DNA of 64,000 bases, from positions 172,709 through 236,708 of the forward strand of contig CAJNDS010002424.1 of assembly GCA_905221605.1 (NCBI GenBank), given 5' to 3'. A program made the position numbers and the translations under genes. The notes beneath the pieces were generated by a model. That model saw only the letters and a list, made by a program, of their open reading frames with translations. It ran no database searches and was not told the origin of the DNA. Numbering within the stretch: position 1 is the first letter of the stretch; each line of letters starts with the position of its first letter. Of the stretch, positions 20,473-30,140 are shown piece after piece. This stretch comes from Symbiodinium natans. Lineage: Eukaryota; Sar; Dinophyceae; Suessiales; Symbiodiniaceae.

Positions 20473-21595
20473 GCCGTCCTCTGGGCAGAGTGTGGCATTG
20501 GGCTGGCAAGCGTGGTTCCTGACTTGCGAAACGTGCTCTTCTGCTCTCACTCTCATGATCATGGTCCCCCAAACCCTAAACCCCAAGAAATTGCTGTTCA
20601 GATCTCTAAACCATGCAAAACCCAGAAAAGCTTCAAAACTTAAGAACGCGACCCTACAGACCATTTGGACCCCTCAAAAAACACTACAGCGCCTGACGAT
20701 AGGAACAGGAAAGCCCTAAAACTCTATATTCTACATGCCCTATTGACTCTACAAGCCCTCCAGGCGCTTCATGAGCCACATCACCCCCCCCCCCCCCCCC
20801 CCCAAAAATGAGCCCAGAAACTCCTAAACCCTAAGCCCTCAACCCTCAACCCCCCTGTCAACTCCTAAACCCTAAGCCCGAAACCCTAAACCCCCTGTAC
20901 ATGCCCTGGAAACTACTCTAGATCCTAAACAACCCTAAACCCTAAACCCTAAACCCTAAACCCTCAAGAGGTGATCTGACCATCGAACTGAGTGAGAGCC
21001 AGGCACGCTCGGGAGACAATTCGGCAGACCTGGGCTCTGCAAAAACCGTGGGGTTTAGGGTTTAGGGTTTAGGGTTTAGGGTTTAGGGTTTAGGGTTTGG
21101 GCGTACCCGAAGCGCCAAACCCTAAACCCATAGCTCGACCCGGCACAGACTCGTACTCTTGCCCTGTAGGGTTTAGGGTTTGGGAGTTTAGGGTTTAGGG
21201 TTTAGGGTTTAGGGTTTAGGGTTTAGCGTTTAGGGTTTGGGGTTTAGGGTTTGGGTTTAGGGCTTAGGGTTTGGGAGTTTTAGGGTTGAGGGTTTGTGGC
21301 TCATCAACCTGCCGCTTCTCAAGTAGCAGCATCTCCGCCCGTAGCCCGCAACCCTCAGGGGTTTAGGGTTTAGGGTTTAGGGTTTAGGGTTTAGGGTTGC
21401 ATGGTCCCTTAGTATGGGCCCCTACATCAGAACCATTTAAGGAGGTAATGGCCCATGTAAAAGGCCCATGGAACTAGGGTTTGGGGTTCAAGGTCTACGG
21501 AATGACAGGCTATACCCCAAAACTAGGGTTAAGGGTATAAATCTAAAACGCCCTTTTAGCCTTAGCTGCTCAGCGGCCACAAAGCCTCGTACGAC

Positions 21596-21740
21596 CCCTA
21601 AACCCTAAACCCTAAACCCCCCTAAACCCTAAACCCTAAACACTCAACCCTAAACCCTAAACCCTAAACCCTAAACCCTAAACCCTAAACCCCCCTTAAA
21701 CCCCCTTAAACCCCTACAAAGCCGTAACCCCTAAACCCTC
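21596..21740 (-). repeat. CCCTAAA array with C-rich variants
   Basis: Heptamers interrupted by CCCCCCTAAA and CCCCCTTAAA units. Confidence 0.9.
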
Positions 21741-22775
21741 TCCACCTTGTGATCTAGTCGAACGTACGAGCCAGGGTACGGAGGTGGAGCCGTCGATGGC
21801 TTGTACGCCATTGGCACGCACCCTTTTGAGACGCGGGAGAGATAGGGATTTAGGCTTAAGGGTCTAGGAGGTTAGGGTTTAGGGGGGTTTAAGGGGTTAG
21901 GGGGTTAGGGTTTGGGGTTTAGGGGTTAAAGGATTTAGGGTGTGTCGAGATTCGGGCTTCTGGGCTTCCATAACTGAGGCTACAAGCCCCGACAACTATC
22001 CTCCACGAAGGGTTATAGGGCTTGGGGTTGAGGTTTGGGGGGCTTTCGCGGTTTGGGGGGGGGGGGGGGTTGAGGATTTAGAAGTTCTAGGCCTTTGGGT
22101 GTAGGGTTTGCAGAATGACCAGGTGGGTGCGGTATGAAGAGTTACAGCCACAGCAGATGTCACTTCACTTGAACCCTGAACCCTAAACCCTTCAGCACTC
22201 ACCTCCCATGCCCCAAACCCCAACCCAGAACCTTGCGAAGAACATGTTGATTGTAAGCTGGAACTCCACTGGAGACGAAAATCCCTACTTCTCGGAAACC
22301 TCGCATGTTAAAGCCAGGACCGAATTGACACAAACTGACCTTAAACCCCAGTAAGCCTTAAGGCTCGCACGGGTCTTTCAACAGGGTGAACCATACCCAA
22401 GATTACAACCTTAGGGGTCCGAGGTAGAATCCCAGAACCCAAAGCCCCTGAGTCCGAAGACCCTAAACCGCCAATCCTCAATTCCCAACCGTCCCAACCC
22501 CCACACAACTAAAGCTCCAAAACCCTTCAAGCCCTAAAGCCTAACTCCTATAAAACCCTCCTTTGCTGCGTAAAAAAAACCTTTCAAACCTACAACTGTG
22601 CCAGGCAACCCCCTAAACCCTCAAACCCAAAAATGCTAAACTCCTAAATCCTGAAACACTAAAAACCCTAAAACCCTAAACCCTAGACCCTAAAACCCTA
22701 AACCCCTAAAATCCTCAACTGCCAGGCAACACTCTGAGCAGCGCCCCATCTGCACCATCCCCTTGGTCCTTGAGG

Positions 22776-23205
22776 GTAGGGTTTAGGGTTTAGGGTTTAG
22801 GGTTTAGGGTTTAGGGTTTAGGGTTTAGGGTTTAGGGTTTAGGGTTTAGGGTTTAGGGTTTAGGGTTTAGGGTTTAGGGGTTTAGGGTTTAGGGTTTAGG
22901 GTTTTGGGTTTAGGGTTTAGGGTTTAGGGTTTAGGGTCAGGGTTTAGGGTTTAGGGCTTTAGGGTTTAGGGTTTAGGGTTTAGGGTTTTAGGGTTTTAGG
23001 GTTTTAGGGTTTTTAGGGTTTTAGGGTTTTAGGGGGTTTTAGGGTTTTAGGGTTTTAGGGTTTTAGGGTTTTAGGGTTTTAGGGTTTTAGGGTTTTAGGG
23101 TTTTAGGGTTTTAGGGTTTTAGGGTTTTAGGGTTTTAGGGTTTTAGGGTTTTAGGGGTTTAGGGTTTTAGGGTTTTAGGGTTTTAGGGTTTAGGGTTTAG
23201 GGTTA
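22776..23205 (+). repeat. Longest telomeric array, heptamer passing into TTTTAGGG octamer
   Basis: 430 bp. 22776-22980 is TTTAGGG; 22981-23190 is almost pure TTTTAGGG; the last units return to TTTAGGG. Confidence 0.97.
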
Positions 23206-23603
23206 GCGGACCTTTGAGGTAACACATAGGGCCATAGAGTATCGGCAGAAGCGCCTGCGGGTTTGGAGGAGGCTCAGGGTTTGTACCTCATGGCTTCAGC
23301 CCAAACCAAAAACCAGTAAGTTTCTACTTCATTGATCAATGGCCCCGGCTTCGATGTCATCGGGCCCAAACCCTCCACCCTAAACCCTATAGACCCTCAA
23401 CCCTAAACCCTCAACCCTAAACCCTCATCCCTAAACCCCGAACACTAAACCCCAAACAGCCCTAAACCCTAAACACTAAACAGCCCTAAGCAACCCTAAT
23501 CCCTAAACCATACATTCGAAACCCTACAAATTCTAAACCCAACTGTAAGCAGAGTTCAGTGGGACCCTAAAGCCCTCAACCCTAAACCCTAAACCCTAAA
23601 CAG

Positions 23604-23663
23604 AGCTCCTCGTCAGCAAAGCCGGTCTTGGGAGATTGGCTGAGCTCCAGCAGCCTGTCTCAC
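23604..23663 (+). CDS. Candidate exon, unknown gene
   Basis: Acceptor CCCTAAACAG, one base after a heptamer array; reads LLVSKAGLGRLAELQQPVS; donor GTTCGC. A (CT)n(CA)n tract lies in the intron that follows. Confidence 0.55.
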
Positions 23664-23681
23664 GTTCGCACGATCTCGCTC

Positions 23682-23706
23682 TCTCTCTCTCTCACACACA
23701 CACACG
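23682..23706. repeat. (CT)n(CA)n microsatellite
   Basis: CT repeats passing into CA repeats, in the candidate intron between 23663 and 23788. Confidence 0.95.
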
Positions 23707-23787
23707 TTCCTAAACCCTGTTTAGGGTTTAGGGTTTAGCGTTTAGGGTTTAGGGCTTAGGGCTTAGGGTTTCCGTGGTGCGCAACAG

Positions 23788-23861
23788 CTCCGCGCCTTGC
23801 GCGGCATTCCTCTGAGATGTTCTGCAGCTGTATTGCCAGCCTGTCGGGGAGCACCCAGCAG
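23788..23861 (+). CDS. Candidate exon, unknown gene (host gene of the copia insertion)
   Basis: Acceptor GTGCGCAACAG; 24 codons, starting PRLARHSSEMFCSCIASLSG; donor CAG|GTAGGG. Phase fits 23663 before it and 32563 after it, so the 8.4-kb retroelement would lie in this gene's intron. Confidence 0.55.
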
Positions 23862-24023
23862 GTAGGGTTTATAGTTTCATAGGGTTTCGGGCTTGTAGGG
23901 CTTAGAGTTTAGGGTTTAGCCCCGATACCGCAACCGAAGCCCACAGAGCACACCGAGCACGGACCCCCCCAAACGGCAAAGGGACCCCAAACCCCAAACC
24001 CCACCCCCAACCCCCAACCCCCA

Positions 24024-24070
24024 ACGCCAAACCCTAAACCCTAAACCCTAAACCCTAAACCCTAAACCCT
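24024..24070 (-). repeat. CCCTAAA array, left half of the copia target
   Basis: Heptamers follow a CCCCAAA-rich lead-in (23985-24030) and end exactly at the left LTR. Confidence 0.95.
24066..24070. repeat. Left target-site duplication (ACCCT)
   Basis: ACCCT precedes the left LTR and also follows the right LTR. Because the target is itself a heptamer repeat, the match could be chance, but deleting the element plus one ACCCT leaves ...AAACCCTAAACCCT... in perfect phase, which supports a true 5-bp duplication. Confidence 0.85.
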
Positions 24071-24267
24071 TGCAAGTGAAACCACTTGTGCTGCTCCAAA
24101 CTGACACACAGATGTCGCAGCTACGCAGCACCAAGGGGATTGAGTGCCAAAAAGGAGTTAGCATTTGTGCCGCTACGCCGCACCACTATCGAGCTCCCCG
24201 GCGTCCCCGCACCACAGCTTGAGTACCAGTTACTACGACCTTCAGTCCTCCCACTAGGTGACTTTCA
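24071..24267 (+). repeat. Left LTR of the copia element
   Basis: This 197-bp repeat starts TGCAAGTGAAACCACTTGTG and ends in GGTGACTTTCA. It matches the right LTR at 195 of 197 positions; both differences are T/C transitions (GGGGATT versus GGGGACT, and CCAGTTA versus CCAGCTA). The opening holds a short inverted repeat, AAGTG..CACTT. The reading frame visible in it is incidental. Confidence 0.95.
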
Positions 24268-24279
24268 CGGTAGCGGAGC
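24268..24279 (+). promoter_or_regulatory. Candidate primer-binding site (initiator tRNA-Met type)
   Basis: CGGTAGCGGAGC directly follows the left LTR. It resembles the complement of the 3' end of eukaryotic initiator tRNA-Met (TGGTAGCAGAGG), the usual copia primer, with a few mismatches. The local tRNA sequence is unknown, so this is an inference from position and similarity. Confidence 0.55.
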
Positions 24280-24351
24280 CTGATCCTGCGGAGGCAGGAC
24301 GGGCTTGTCCAGGGCAAAGAGGCCGCCGTCGCTAGGCCACGGCGGATCAGA

Positions 24352-25650
24352 ATGTCAACCAATGCGGGAGGCAATCAGCGGAGTGCGGATGGAGTCCCTC
24401 GGTGGGACGGAGAGCCCGGCAACTTCCAGGACTTTGAGGAGCGCTGCTTGATGTATGAGCAGTCGGTGGAGTATCACAAGCACTACATGGTGGCACCCCG
24501 CATCATCGCGGAGCTCCAAGGGACCGCGCGGAAGGTGATTGCCGGGAAGCCAGCAAACTGGGTGAGCTACGTCGGTGGCGTCCAGGAACTGCTGAATGCG
24601 TTGAGACAGAGCATGGGGAAACCGCAGGTGTCCGAGGTGGCCGACTTCCTCAATCGCTACTTCCGTGGCAGTCGTCGGAAGACGGGTGAGACCATGGGGG
24701 ACTACATCGTGAGGAAGACCGAGACATACTACCGGGCACAACAAGCTCTTAGACGAGTACAACGAGGACGGAAACCGACGCACAGCGGAAGCATGACATG
24801 GACACGCGAGGAGCCATCCACCTGGAGTCGCAGGACGAGCTGGGGCGCAGACACGGATGGATCGACGGCCGCAGAGACGGCGGCTCAGGTCGAAGGAGAA
24901 CGACAAGAAGAACCAGATGTCGTCACGGAAGACGGGCCAGAGCCAGACCCATGGCGGGCGTGGACCAACTCCTCCTGGGGTCGAAACTACTGGAGTGGTC
25001 GTTGGTGGAACGCGACATGGACACGATCGGAGCCATGGGGGTCAAGGGCAGCAACCACAGGAGATGACGTGGAGATCCTGCCGGACTTCGTCCAGGGCTG
25101 GTTCCTCCTTAATGATGCCGGACTCTCGCCCACGGAAAGGAACCTGGTGCACACCGCGGTTCAAGGAGACTACAGTGTGACCAAGATCGCTCAAGAGCTG
25201 AGGAATCAGTGGGATGAAGGCAGTCTCAGGAGACGAGACGGCAACCATCGTGCTCAAGGAGGCTTCCTGGGCGACGAGATCGACGACGGCGACCTCCCCG
25301 ACGAGGAGCTCGAAGGCATCTACGGGATGGAGGACCTCACCGTGGAGGAACAGATCTTGATGAACGAGGCCGAAGATGAAGTTCAACAAGCGATGGCCGC
25401 GATCGAGAAGGGAAAAAGGACGCTCCGAGAAGCTCGTACCCGACAGCACCAAGTCCGAACGTCAAGACAGTACTTCAAGACGAGTGGCAGCAGCGGAGGA
25501 GCAAGAGCTGCGAACCTCGGGGCCTCCAGTCCATGGAGGAACAACAAGGACCACAAGAAGACCACCCTGGGGCCTCCTGATGATAGCCGGATGACGTGTC
25601 TGAAATGTGGACAAGTCGGACACAGAGCGGCCAATTGCCCAAAGCGCGCA
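24352..25650 (+). CDS. Gag (nucleocapsid) polyprotein region
   Basis: Gag packages the element RNA in cytoplasmic particles. The frame opens at ATG 24352, 84 bases after the left LTR. The first ~130 residues form a helical capsid-like domain; a low-complexity stretch rich in Trp, Arg and Glu follows (about 150-235), then a second helical block (about 245-320) and an acidic coiled segment. A CCHC zinc knuckle, CLKCGQVGHRAANC, uses C416, C419, H424 and C429. The same frame stays open to 26082, but after the knuckle it no longer looks like a protein and the true sequence moves to the +1 frame, so I end Gag near 25650. The switch may be a one-base insertion or a programmed +1 shift. Confidence 0.85.
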
Positions 25651-26242
25651 ACAAGCACAGTTGGTCGAGCAGGAGGAATCGGAGAGTGCCCCCTTCATCT
25701 GCTACCAGGAGGCAGCCCTGTCCGCCATGGAACAGGAGGGCCAGATGACCACCCAGCAGGCGATCAAGAAGGGCTACTGCGTTCTGGACGGCGGGGCTAC
25801 CAAGACGCTGGGCAGCATCAAGGCGTTGCAGGCAGTGATGGACATCAACCAGACTCGATATGGCAGCTCGCGTCTTCTCGAAGTGGATACTGCTACGAGG
25901 CCGATGTTCTCTTTCGGAAATTCCTCAGAGAACCGGTGCGCGAGCACCGTGGAGCTTGGCATTCGTGCAGGAGACCAGGAGGGCCGGTTGAAGGTGCACG
26001 CCTTGGACCAAGGCGAGGGGCCAATCCTGCTCTCGGTGTCATCGCTTCGGGCGATGGGCGCGCTGGTGGATTTTGCGAATGACCTGGTGGTCTTCCGGCA
26101 TCTCGACGCGCAGAAGGTCATTCCGGTGAGGCGCTCGCAGACCGGCCACCAGTTGCTACCACTTGTAGAAGATCTTTTTGACGGCGCCTTGAAAACCAAG
26201 GAGCCAGTGCCAGATTTGAAGGCCTTCGTAGCCGAGGCCTAG
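25642..26242 (+). CDS. Retropepsin-like aspartic protease region of Pol
   Basis: The frame is open from 25607 and overlaps the end of Gag; the sequence that fits after the zinc knuckle starts near 25642. The active-site motif reads CVLDGGATKTLGS (Asp codon at 25787-25789), where most copia proteases have DSGA or DTGA. A second hydrophobic half, ILLSVSSLRAMGALVDF, fits the rest of the fold. It should release Gag and Pol parts from the polyprotein. The frame ends at TAG 26240-26242, although copia proteases normally continue into Pol, so this stop is either a lesion or the end of a first ORF. Confidence 0.8.
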
Positions 26243-26444
26243 GGACAACTCCTTCTGGGACCTGAGCCTGAGAGGTTTCGGAAGGGGCGAGGAAATGTGC
26301 AGTCAGGCCTAGGGTTTTTGACTGGTGACCAGTCTGTAGGAACTCCTCTTCTTGATTCTAGTCGGGTTAATGACGATGCTAGGTGTTGTAGGGTTGAAAA
26401 TCAGTACCTGAGAGAGAATTGCCGAGTACCTTCCCACCATCCTA

Positions 26445-27293
26445 GTGGCCGTGAAGTTCGAGTGTATTCCCCTTCGCATCCCGACGAGCACCAACATGTC
26501 GCTGTACTCCCTCAAGAAGCAGCAGCTGGTGAACATGCTTGTCGAGATGGGAGAGAAGCCGCCACGGAGATGGAACATGACCGAATTACGCCAAAGGATC
26601 CTCGAGCTGAAGCCAGAGATGGGAGAAACACAACGAACTCGGAAGGTGGTGGAGATCCCAGCCGCGGAGCGGACATTGAAGCAGTGGATGCAGGTGATCA
26701 ACCAGGCCTCACAGCGGAAGAGCGAGCTTCGACGCCTGTGCGAGAACGACATGCACCTCATGGTGACGGGCAACGAGACCAGCGGCAAGTTGGAGAACAT
26801 GGCTGTGGTGTGGGCCCGGAACAATGTGAACCCCGAAGCCGAAGACGATGTGGGCTTCGGGAAGCATGCCGATCTCCAGTACAGCGACATCAACGAGAGG
26901 TTTCCAAGCTACAGGGAATGGGTTCTCAAGATGGACACGGAAGAGGCCGAGGTGGATCCCCGACTTCGCAGGCTGGCCAAATGGCTACGTCAGAATCCAG
27001 TGGGGACCGCGACTCGGGCCAGTGGCTCGACAGAACCAAGAACCTCACCGGGACGTGGATACGTCTCAACGAGAGCCCGCAAAGTGGATGGACCCGAAGA
27101 AGAACCACCGCATCAATTGACGCAGGCGAAGGCGATTCAGGACCTCTCCCACATGGTCCAGAACCTGCAGCAGGAGATCTCCGAGCTGCGGGGCGAACGT
27201 CCTCGGAAGAAGGAGGCGAGCCGAGGAACGACGTTCGAGGGGTCGGAGGCCACAGAGACGGAGAGCAGCTTCAAGGTGGTGCACAGCCCATGA
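26445..27293 (+). CDS. Pol linker segment with SAP-like motif (function unknown)
   Basis: This 282-residue frame has two usable starts, 26445 and 26496-26498 (MSLYSLKKQQL). Near the N-terminus, LYSLKKQQLVNMLVEMGEKP followed by a tryptophan and a second Leu/Ile/Arg-rich helix resembles a SAP DNA-binding helix pair, an inference from pattern only. The rest is charged, with a coiled stretch near the C-terminus (QDLSHMVQNLQQEISELRGE). It ends at TGA within ATGATGATG, and the next frame begins there, 1 base back. The stretch 26243-26444 links it to the protease and has stops in all frames. Confidence 0.6.
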   Translation: MAVKFECIPLRIPTSTNMSLYSLKKQQLVNMLVEMGEKPPRRWNMTELRQRILELKPEMGETQRTRKVVEIPAAERTLKQWMQVINQASQRKSELRRLCENDMHLMVTGNETSGKLENMAVVWARNNVNPEAEDDVGFGKHADLQYSDINERFPSYREWVLKMDTEEAEVDPRLRRLAKWLRQNPVGTATRASGSTEPRTSPGRGYVSTRARKVDGPEEEPPHQLTQAKAIQDLSHMVQNLQQEISELRGERPRKKEASRGTTFEGSEATETESSFKVVHSP

Positions 27294-28410
27294 TGATGGA
27301 GCCGCCGACGGGGAGCGCTGCTGTCGACGGCGTGATGAAGGAACTGAGTGCCAATCAGGCTAGCCGCATCGAACATTTGAGCCACGGAGTGGTTCCTGAG
27401 ATTTTCCAGAGTGTAGTTGGTAGAGGTAGACCTGTCCTAATGGAAATTGCATGTGAACCGGATAGCATACTAGGGCAGGCTGTGCGAAACCACGTCGGAG
27501 ACGAGGGTGCGACTAGTAGACTTTCTGTGTGGAATGGTGCTGATCTGAGCACCAAAGAGGGCATTCGGTTCGCTCTGACACGTGTTTCACAGGAGCGTCC
27601 TCGAACTGTATGGTTTGCCACACCTTGTGGACCGTTTTCTCCCCTTCAAAGAACCAACGCACGCACAGCTGAGCAGGAAACAGAACTCCAAAAGAAGCGA
27701 CAACATGCACAGCGCATATACGTAGGTGCCAGCATTGTCCTTCGACACGCCTTGCAGCTAGGGTGCCATGTTGTCTGGGAGTGGTCGGAGAAATGTGATG
27801 CTTGGAGAATTCCATGGGTTCAGAAGATGATACGGGACCTGGGGCTGTACACAGCCGTCACACATGGATGCACGGTGGGGCTTAGGAGCACACAAGACGG
27901 CCAACTCATGAAAAAGGGGTGGAAACTGGCCACTTCACACGTGCGACTGGCCACGTACACGCAAGGGCTGTGTGGGTGTGATTCGGGATATCGTCACGGG
28001 CGCTGTGAGGGGAAGGATGCCGCTGCTAGTGCTCGCTACACGACTGAATATGCCCAACGCGCCACGAGAGTGTTGTGTCAGGAGTTGAATCATGCACAAG
28101 TGATTGAAGAGTGCCAGGGTCACACCTCAGTGCCTGTGTTGTTTGGATTAGGATCAGCGTGCAGTTGCGAAGAACCACACCTTGCAAGCAGACAACAGAC
28201 ATGTGGACATTGTGTTCAAAGTGCTTCGCTGTGGAGTGAGGGAGAGAGAGAGGGAGAGAATGGTGCTGAGGGAGAAGAAGAAGAAGAGGAGGAGGAAGCG
28301 CATTGGAGCCAGGAGGCCTTGAGACAGGCGGAGGAGGTGGCCAGCCAACTAAGTAGGCAAGGCGATTTCAGCTTTGAGGCTGCTGAACAACTGGCTGTTC
28401 TGATGCCAGA
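27289..28410 (+). CDS. Pol accessory domain with cytosine-methyltransferase-like motif
   Basis: The frame from the ATGs at 27290 stays open to 28687. The first half reads like a Rossmann-type domain: a strand with acidic end (PVLMEIACEPDSI), then TVWFATPCGPFSPLQ, whose Pro-Cys at 27623-27628 resembles motif IV of C5-cytosine methyltransferases, then VVWEWSEKCDAW, placed like the ENV-type motif. A cysteine/histidine-rich part follows (CGCDSGYRHGRCEG), and then a Glu-rich run. I infer a degenerate or distant SAM-dependent methyltransferase fold; other readings are possible. The upstream part of the same frame (26297-27288) is a shadow of the SAP-like frame. Confidence 0.55.
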
Positions 28411-28950
28411 GGGAAGTCAGCCGGGCAGGAGGGGCTCAGTGAAGATGAAAAAGACGGGGTATTTTGTGTTCGGGGGGTACGCCAGAGGCGGTCACCAGGG
28501 GGTCACCAGGAGGACCACGGAATTCCCGAAATGCACCCAGTACCGGAACAAGTTCTTACGCCGTCACGTCGGACCCTCCGAGCATTGGACCTCTATTGCG
28601 ATAAGTATAAATAACCACATGAAGATCCACAGGGACGTGAACAACATGGCTGAGTACAAAAATCTCCTGTTAGGTTTCGGTGACTAATTACACGGGAGGA
28701 GGCCTGTGGGTGGCGGGACAGCAGGGTGAAGCGATACGGACCACGGGAAATGGGGAAAAGACTAAGGGGTCCTGGAAACTAAGAGGCGAGTGGTTAAGTT
28801 TTCTTCAAAAGACTGGCATGGAACGGAACCATGGACGGGAGCTAGTATTGTGCTGGCCGCGTATGTCAGTAGAGCTACACACACGTATAACGCCGAGGAG
28901 AGAGAAGTGTTGGTTCGTCTCGGCTTCCGGCCACCGCCACGGCCCGCCAA
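28411..28950 (+). pseudogene. 2-oxoglutarate/Fe(II) dioxygenase-like (TET/JBP-like) domain, frame broken
   Basis: Across three frames one can follow KIHRDVNN (candidate metal ligands His 28628-28630 and Asp 28634-28636), LLLGFGD, then TGGGLWV (28692 onward, frame +1), then KDWHGTEPWTG (candidate distal His 28817-28819). The HxD...N, GG-x-LW, ...H-x(5)-G order resembles the double-stranded beta-helix core of TET/JBP-type nucleic-acid oxygenases. The Arg expected after the last Gly to hold 2-oxoglutarate is not seen (Ala-Ser). Frame breaks lie near 28685 (one extra T gives TAA) and near 28790 (one base missing). The fold assignment is inference; the motifs are visible. Confidence 0.55.
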
Positions 28951-29890
28951 CATGACGTGTGTTTCACACGTACCAAAAAGGGACGACACCACAGGAAGGG
29001 AACAGGAACACATCAAGCGACAGCTCTACAAACTACACGCCGCCACAGGGCACTGCTCAACGAAACACTTGGTCTCTGCTCTAAAACGCCGTGGTGCCAA
29101 GCCAGAGGTCATACGCATGGCTGAACAGTTCAGATGTTCCATTTGTGAAGAGAGACAGAAGTTGCAGCCCAGACATGTTGCCTCTCTGGAACCCCTTCCC
29201 CCTAAATTCCACACTGTGTCAGCGGATGTGGGACATTGGTTCCACGCCGGAAAAGGGGAACATGTGCAGTTCATGTGTGTCATCGATGAGGGGTCTCGTT
29301 TCCGAGTTGCTAAGATCTTGTCTAGGGGAAAGAAACAGCAGCCCACGGGTGCCGCCTGTGTGCAGTATCTAGATGAGGGCTGGAGCCAAATCTTCGGACA
29401 GCCCAGAACTCTCCGGCTGGACCCAGCTGGGAATTTCCGCAGCAAGGCTGTAGAGCTGCATTGCGAAAGGAATGGGGTGTTCTTGGACCTAGTGCCTGGG
29501 GAGGCACACTGGAAAATCGGCGTATGCGAGCAAGCTGTTCAAGGCCTGAAGGAAGTGATGGATAAACTAGTAGCAGATGATGAGTCCATCGAACCTGAGG
29601 AGGCTCTATCCACCGCCGTCCGCACGTTCAACCAGCGGGATTTGGTTAGAGGGTTCTCCCCCACGCAGCATGTGTTAGGACAGTCGCCTGATGAGTCGGG
29701 GCGCATCGATGTGTCGACACCGGCCGTGCCGCCAGAATTGCTGGTGGAGAACCCAAATGGCGAGTTCCAACGAGCAGTGCGGCAGAGACAAGAAGCGGAG
29801 AAGGCACTGGCGGAATGGATAGCACAGCGACGACTGGTCAAGGCGGCAAACTCCCGGAGCCGCAAAAACCTGCAGTATCAGCCGGGGGGG
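28951..29890 (+). CDS. Copia integrase
   Basis: The frame (open 28790-30043) holds an HHCC zinc finger, HAATGHC...CSIC (H83, H88, C116, C119 counting from 28790), and a catalytic triad D146 (VSADVGHW), D211 (LRLDPAGNF), E247 (VCEQAV), with 35 residues between the last two, the canonical D,D(35)E. It would insert the cDNA in the nucleus. The C-terminal region runs to YQPGG near 29890, where a run of seven G (29884-29890) breaks the frame; DLVYYWRVQ continues in another frame. The end of this frame (29891-30043) is therefore not original protein. Confidence 0.9.
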
Positions 29891-30140
29891 ACCTGGTCTA
29901 CTACTGGAGAGTCCAAGAAGCAAAGAACAAGAAGTTGCCTGGTGCGAAACAAGGACGGTTTGTTGGCCCCGCTAGAGTTCTGGCAGTGGAACGACGACCT
30001 TGTGGCCCAACAGAAACCACGCAAAGCTCAATCGTGTGGCTAGTGCGTGGACGCCTTCTTGTGAAGGCGTGTGTGGAACAACTTCGACCAGCTTCAGAGC
30101 GAGAAGAACTACTGGAGGCCGTGTCGGAGGCGAAGCCAAC
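29888..30140 (+). CDS. Integrase C-terminal (GKGPY-like) segment, shifted frame
   Basis: After the G7 run the protein continues in another frame as DLVYYWRVQEAKNKKLPGAK, then GRFVGPARVLAVE and a segment ending VWLVRGRLLVKACVEQLRPA. This is the small beta-rich domain that follows integrase cores in copia elements. The frame stays open to 30174, but near 30130 the better reading moves to the RT frame, another single-base slip. Confidence 0.7.

Larger units (their letters stand above)
19508..23603. other. Mosaic, no confident gene
   Basis: Arrays at 19508, 20009, 20405, 20823, 21051, 21168, 21596, 21850, 22610 and 22776. GC-rich islands at 20965-21050 and 21740-21850 have the usual C-to-G setting but their best frame is unclear. 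A C run lies at 20786. Confidence 0.55.

Noticed and set aside
24086-24283. Small frame in the LTR (and its copy at 32325)
   Set aside because: It is an accidental open frame in the LTR.
24355-24906. Minus-strand frames across the retroelement (also 25042-25452, 26309-26893, 29026-29445 and others)
   Set aside because: They mirror the + strand coding frames in GC-rich DNA and contain no domain.
26297-27288. First part of the 796-residue frame in the retroelement
   Set aside because: It is read out of frame over the SAP-like segment; only the part after about 27289 has protein-like content.
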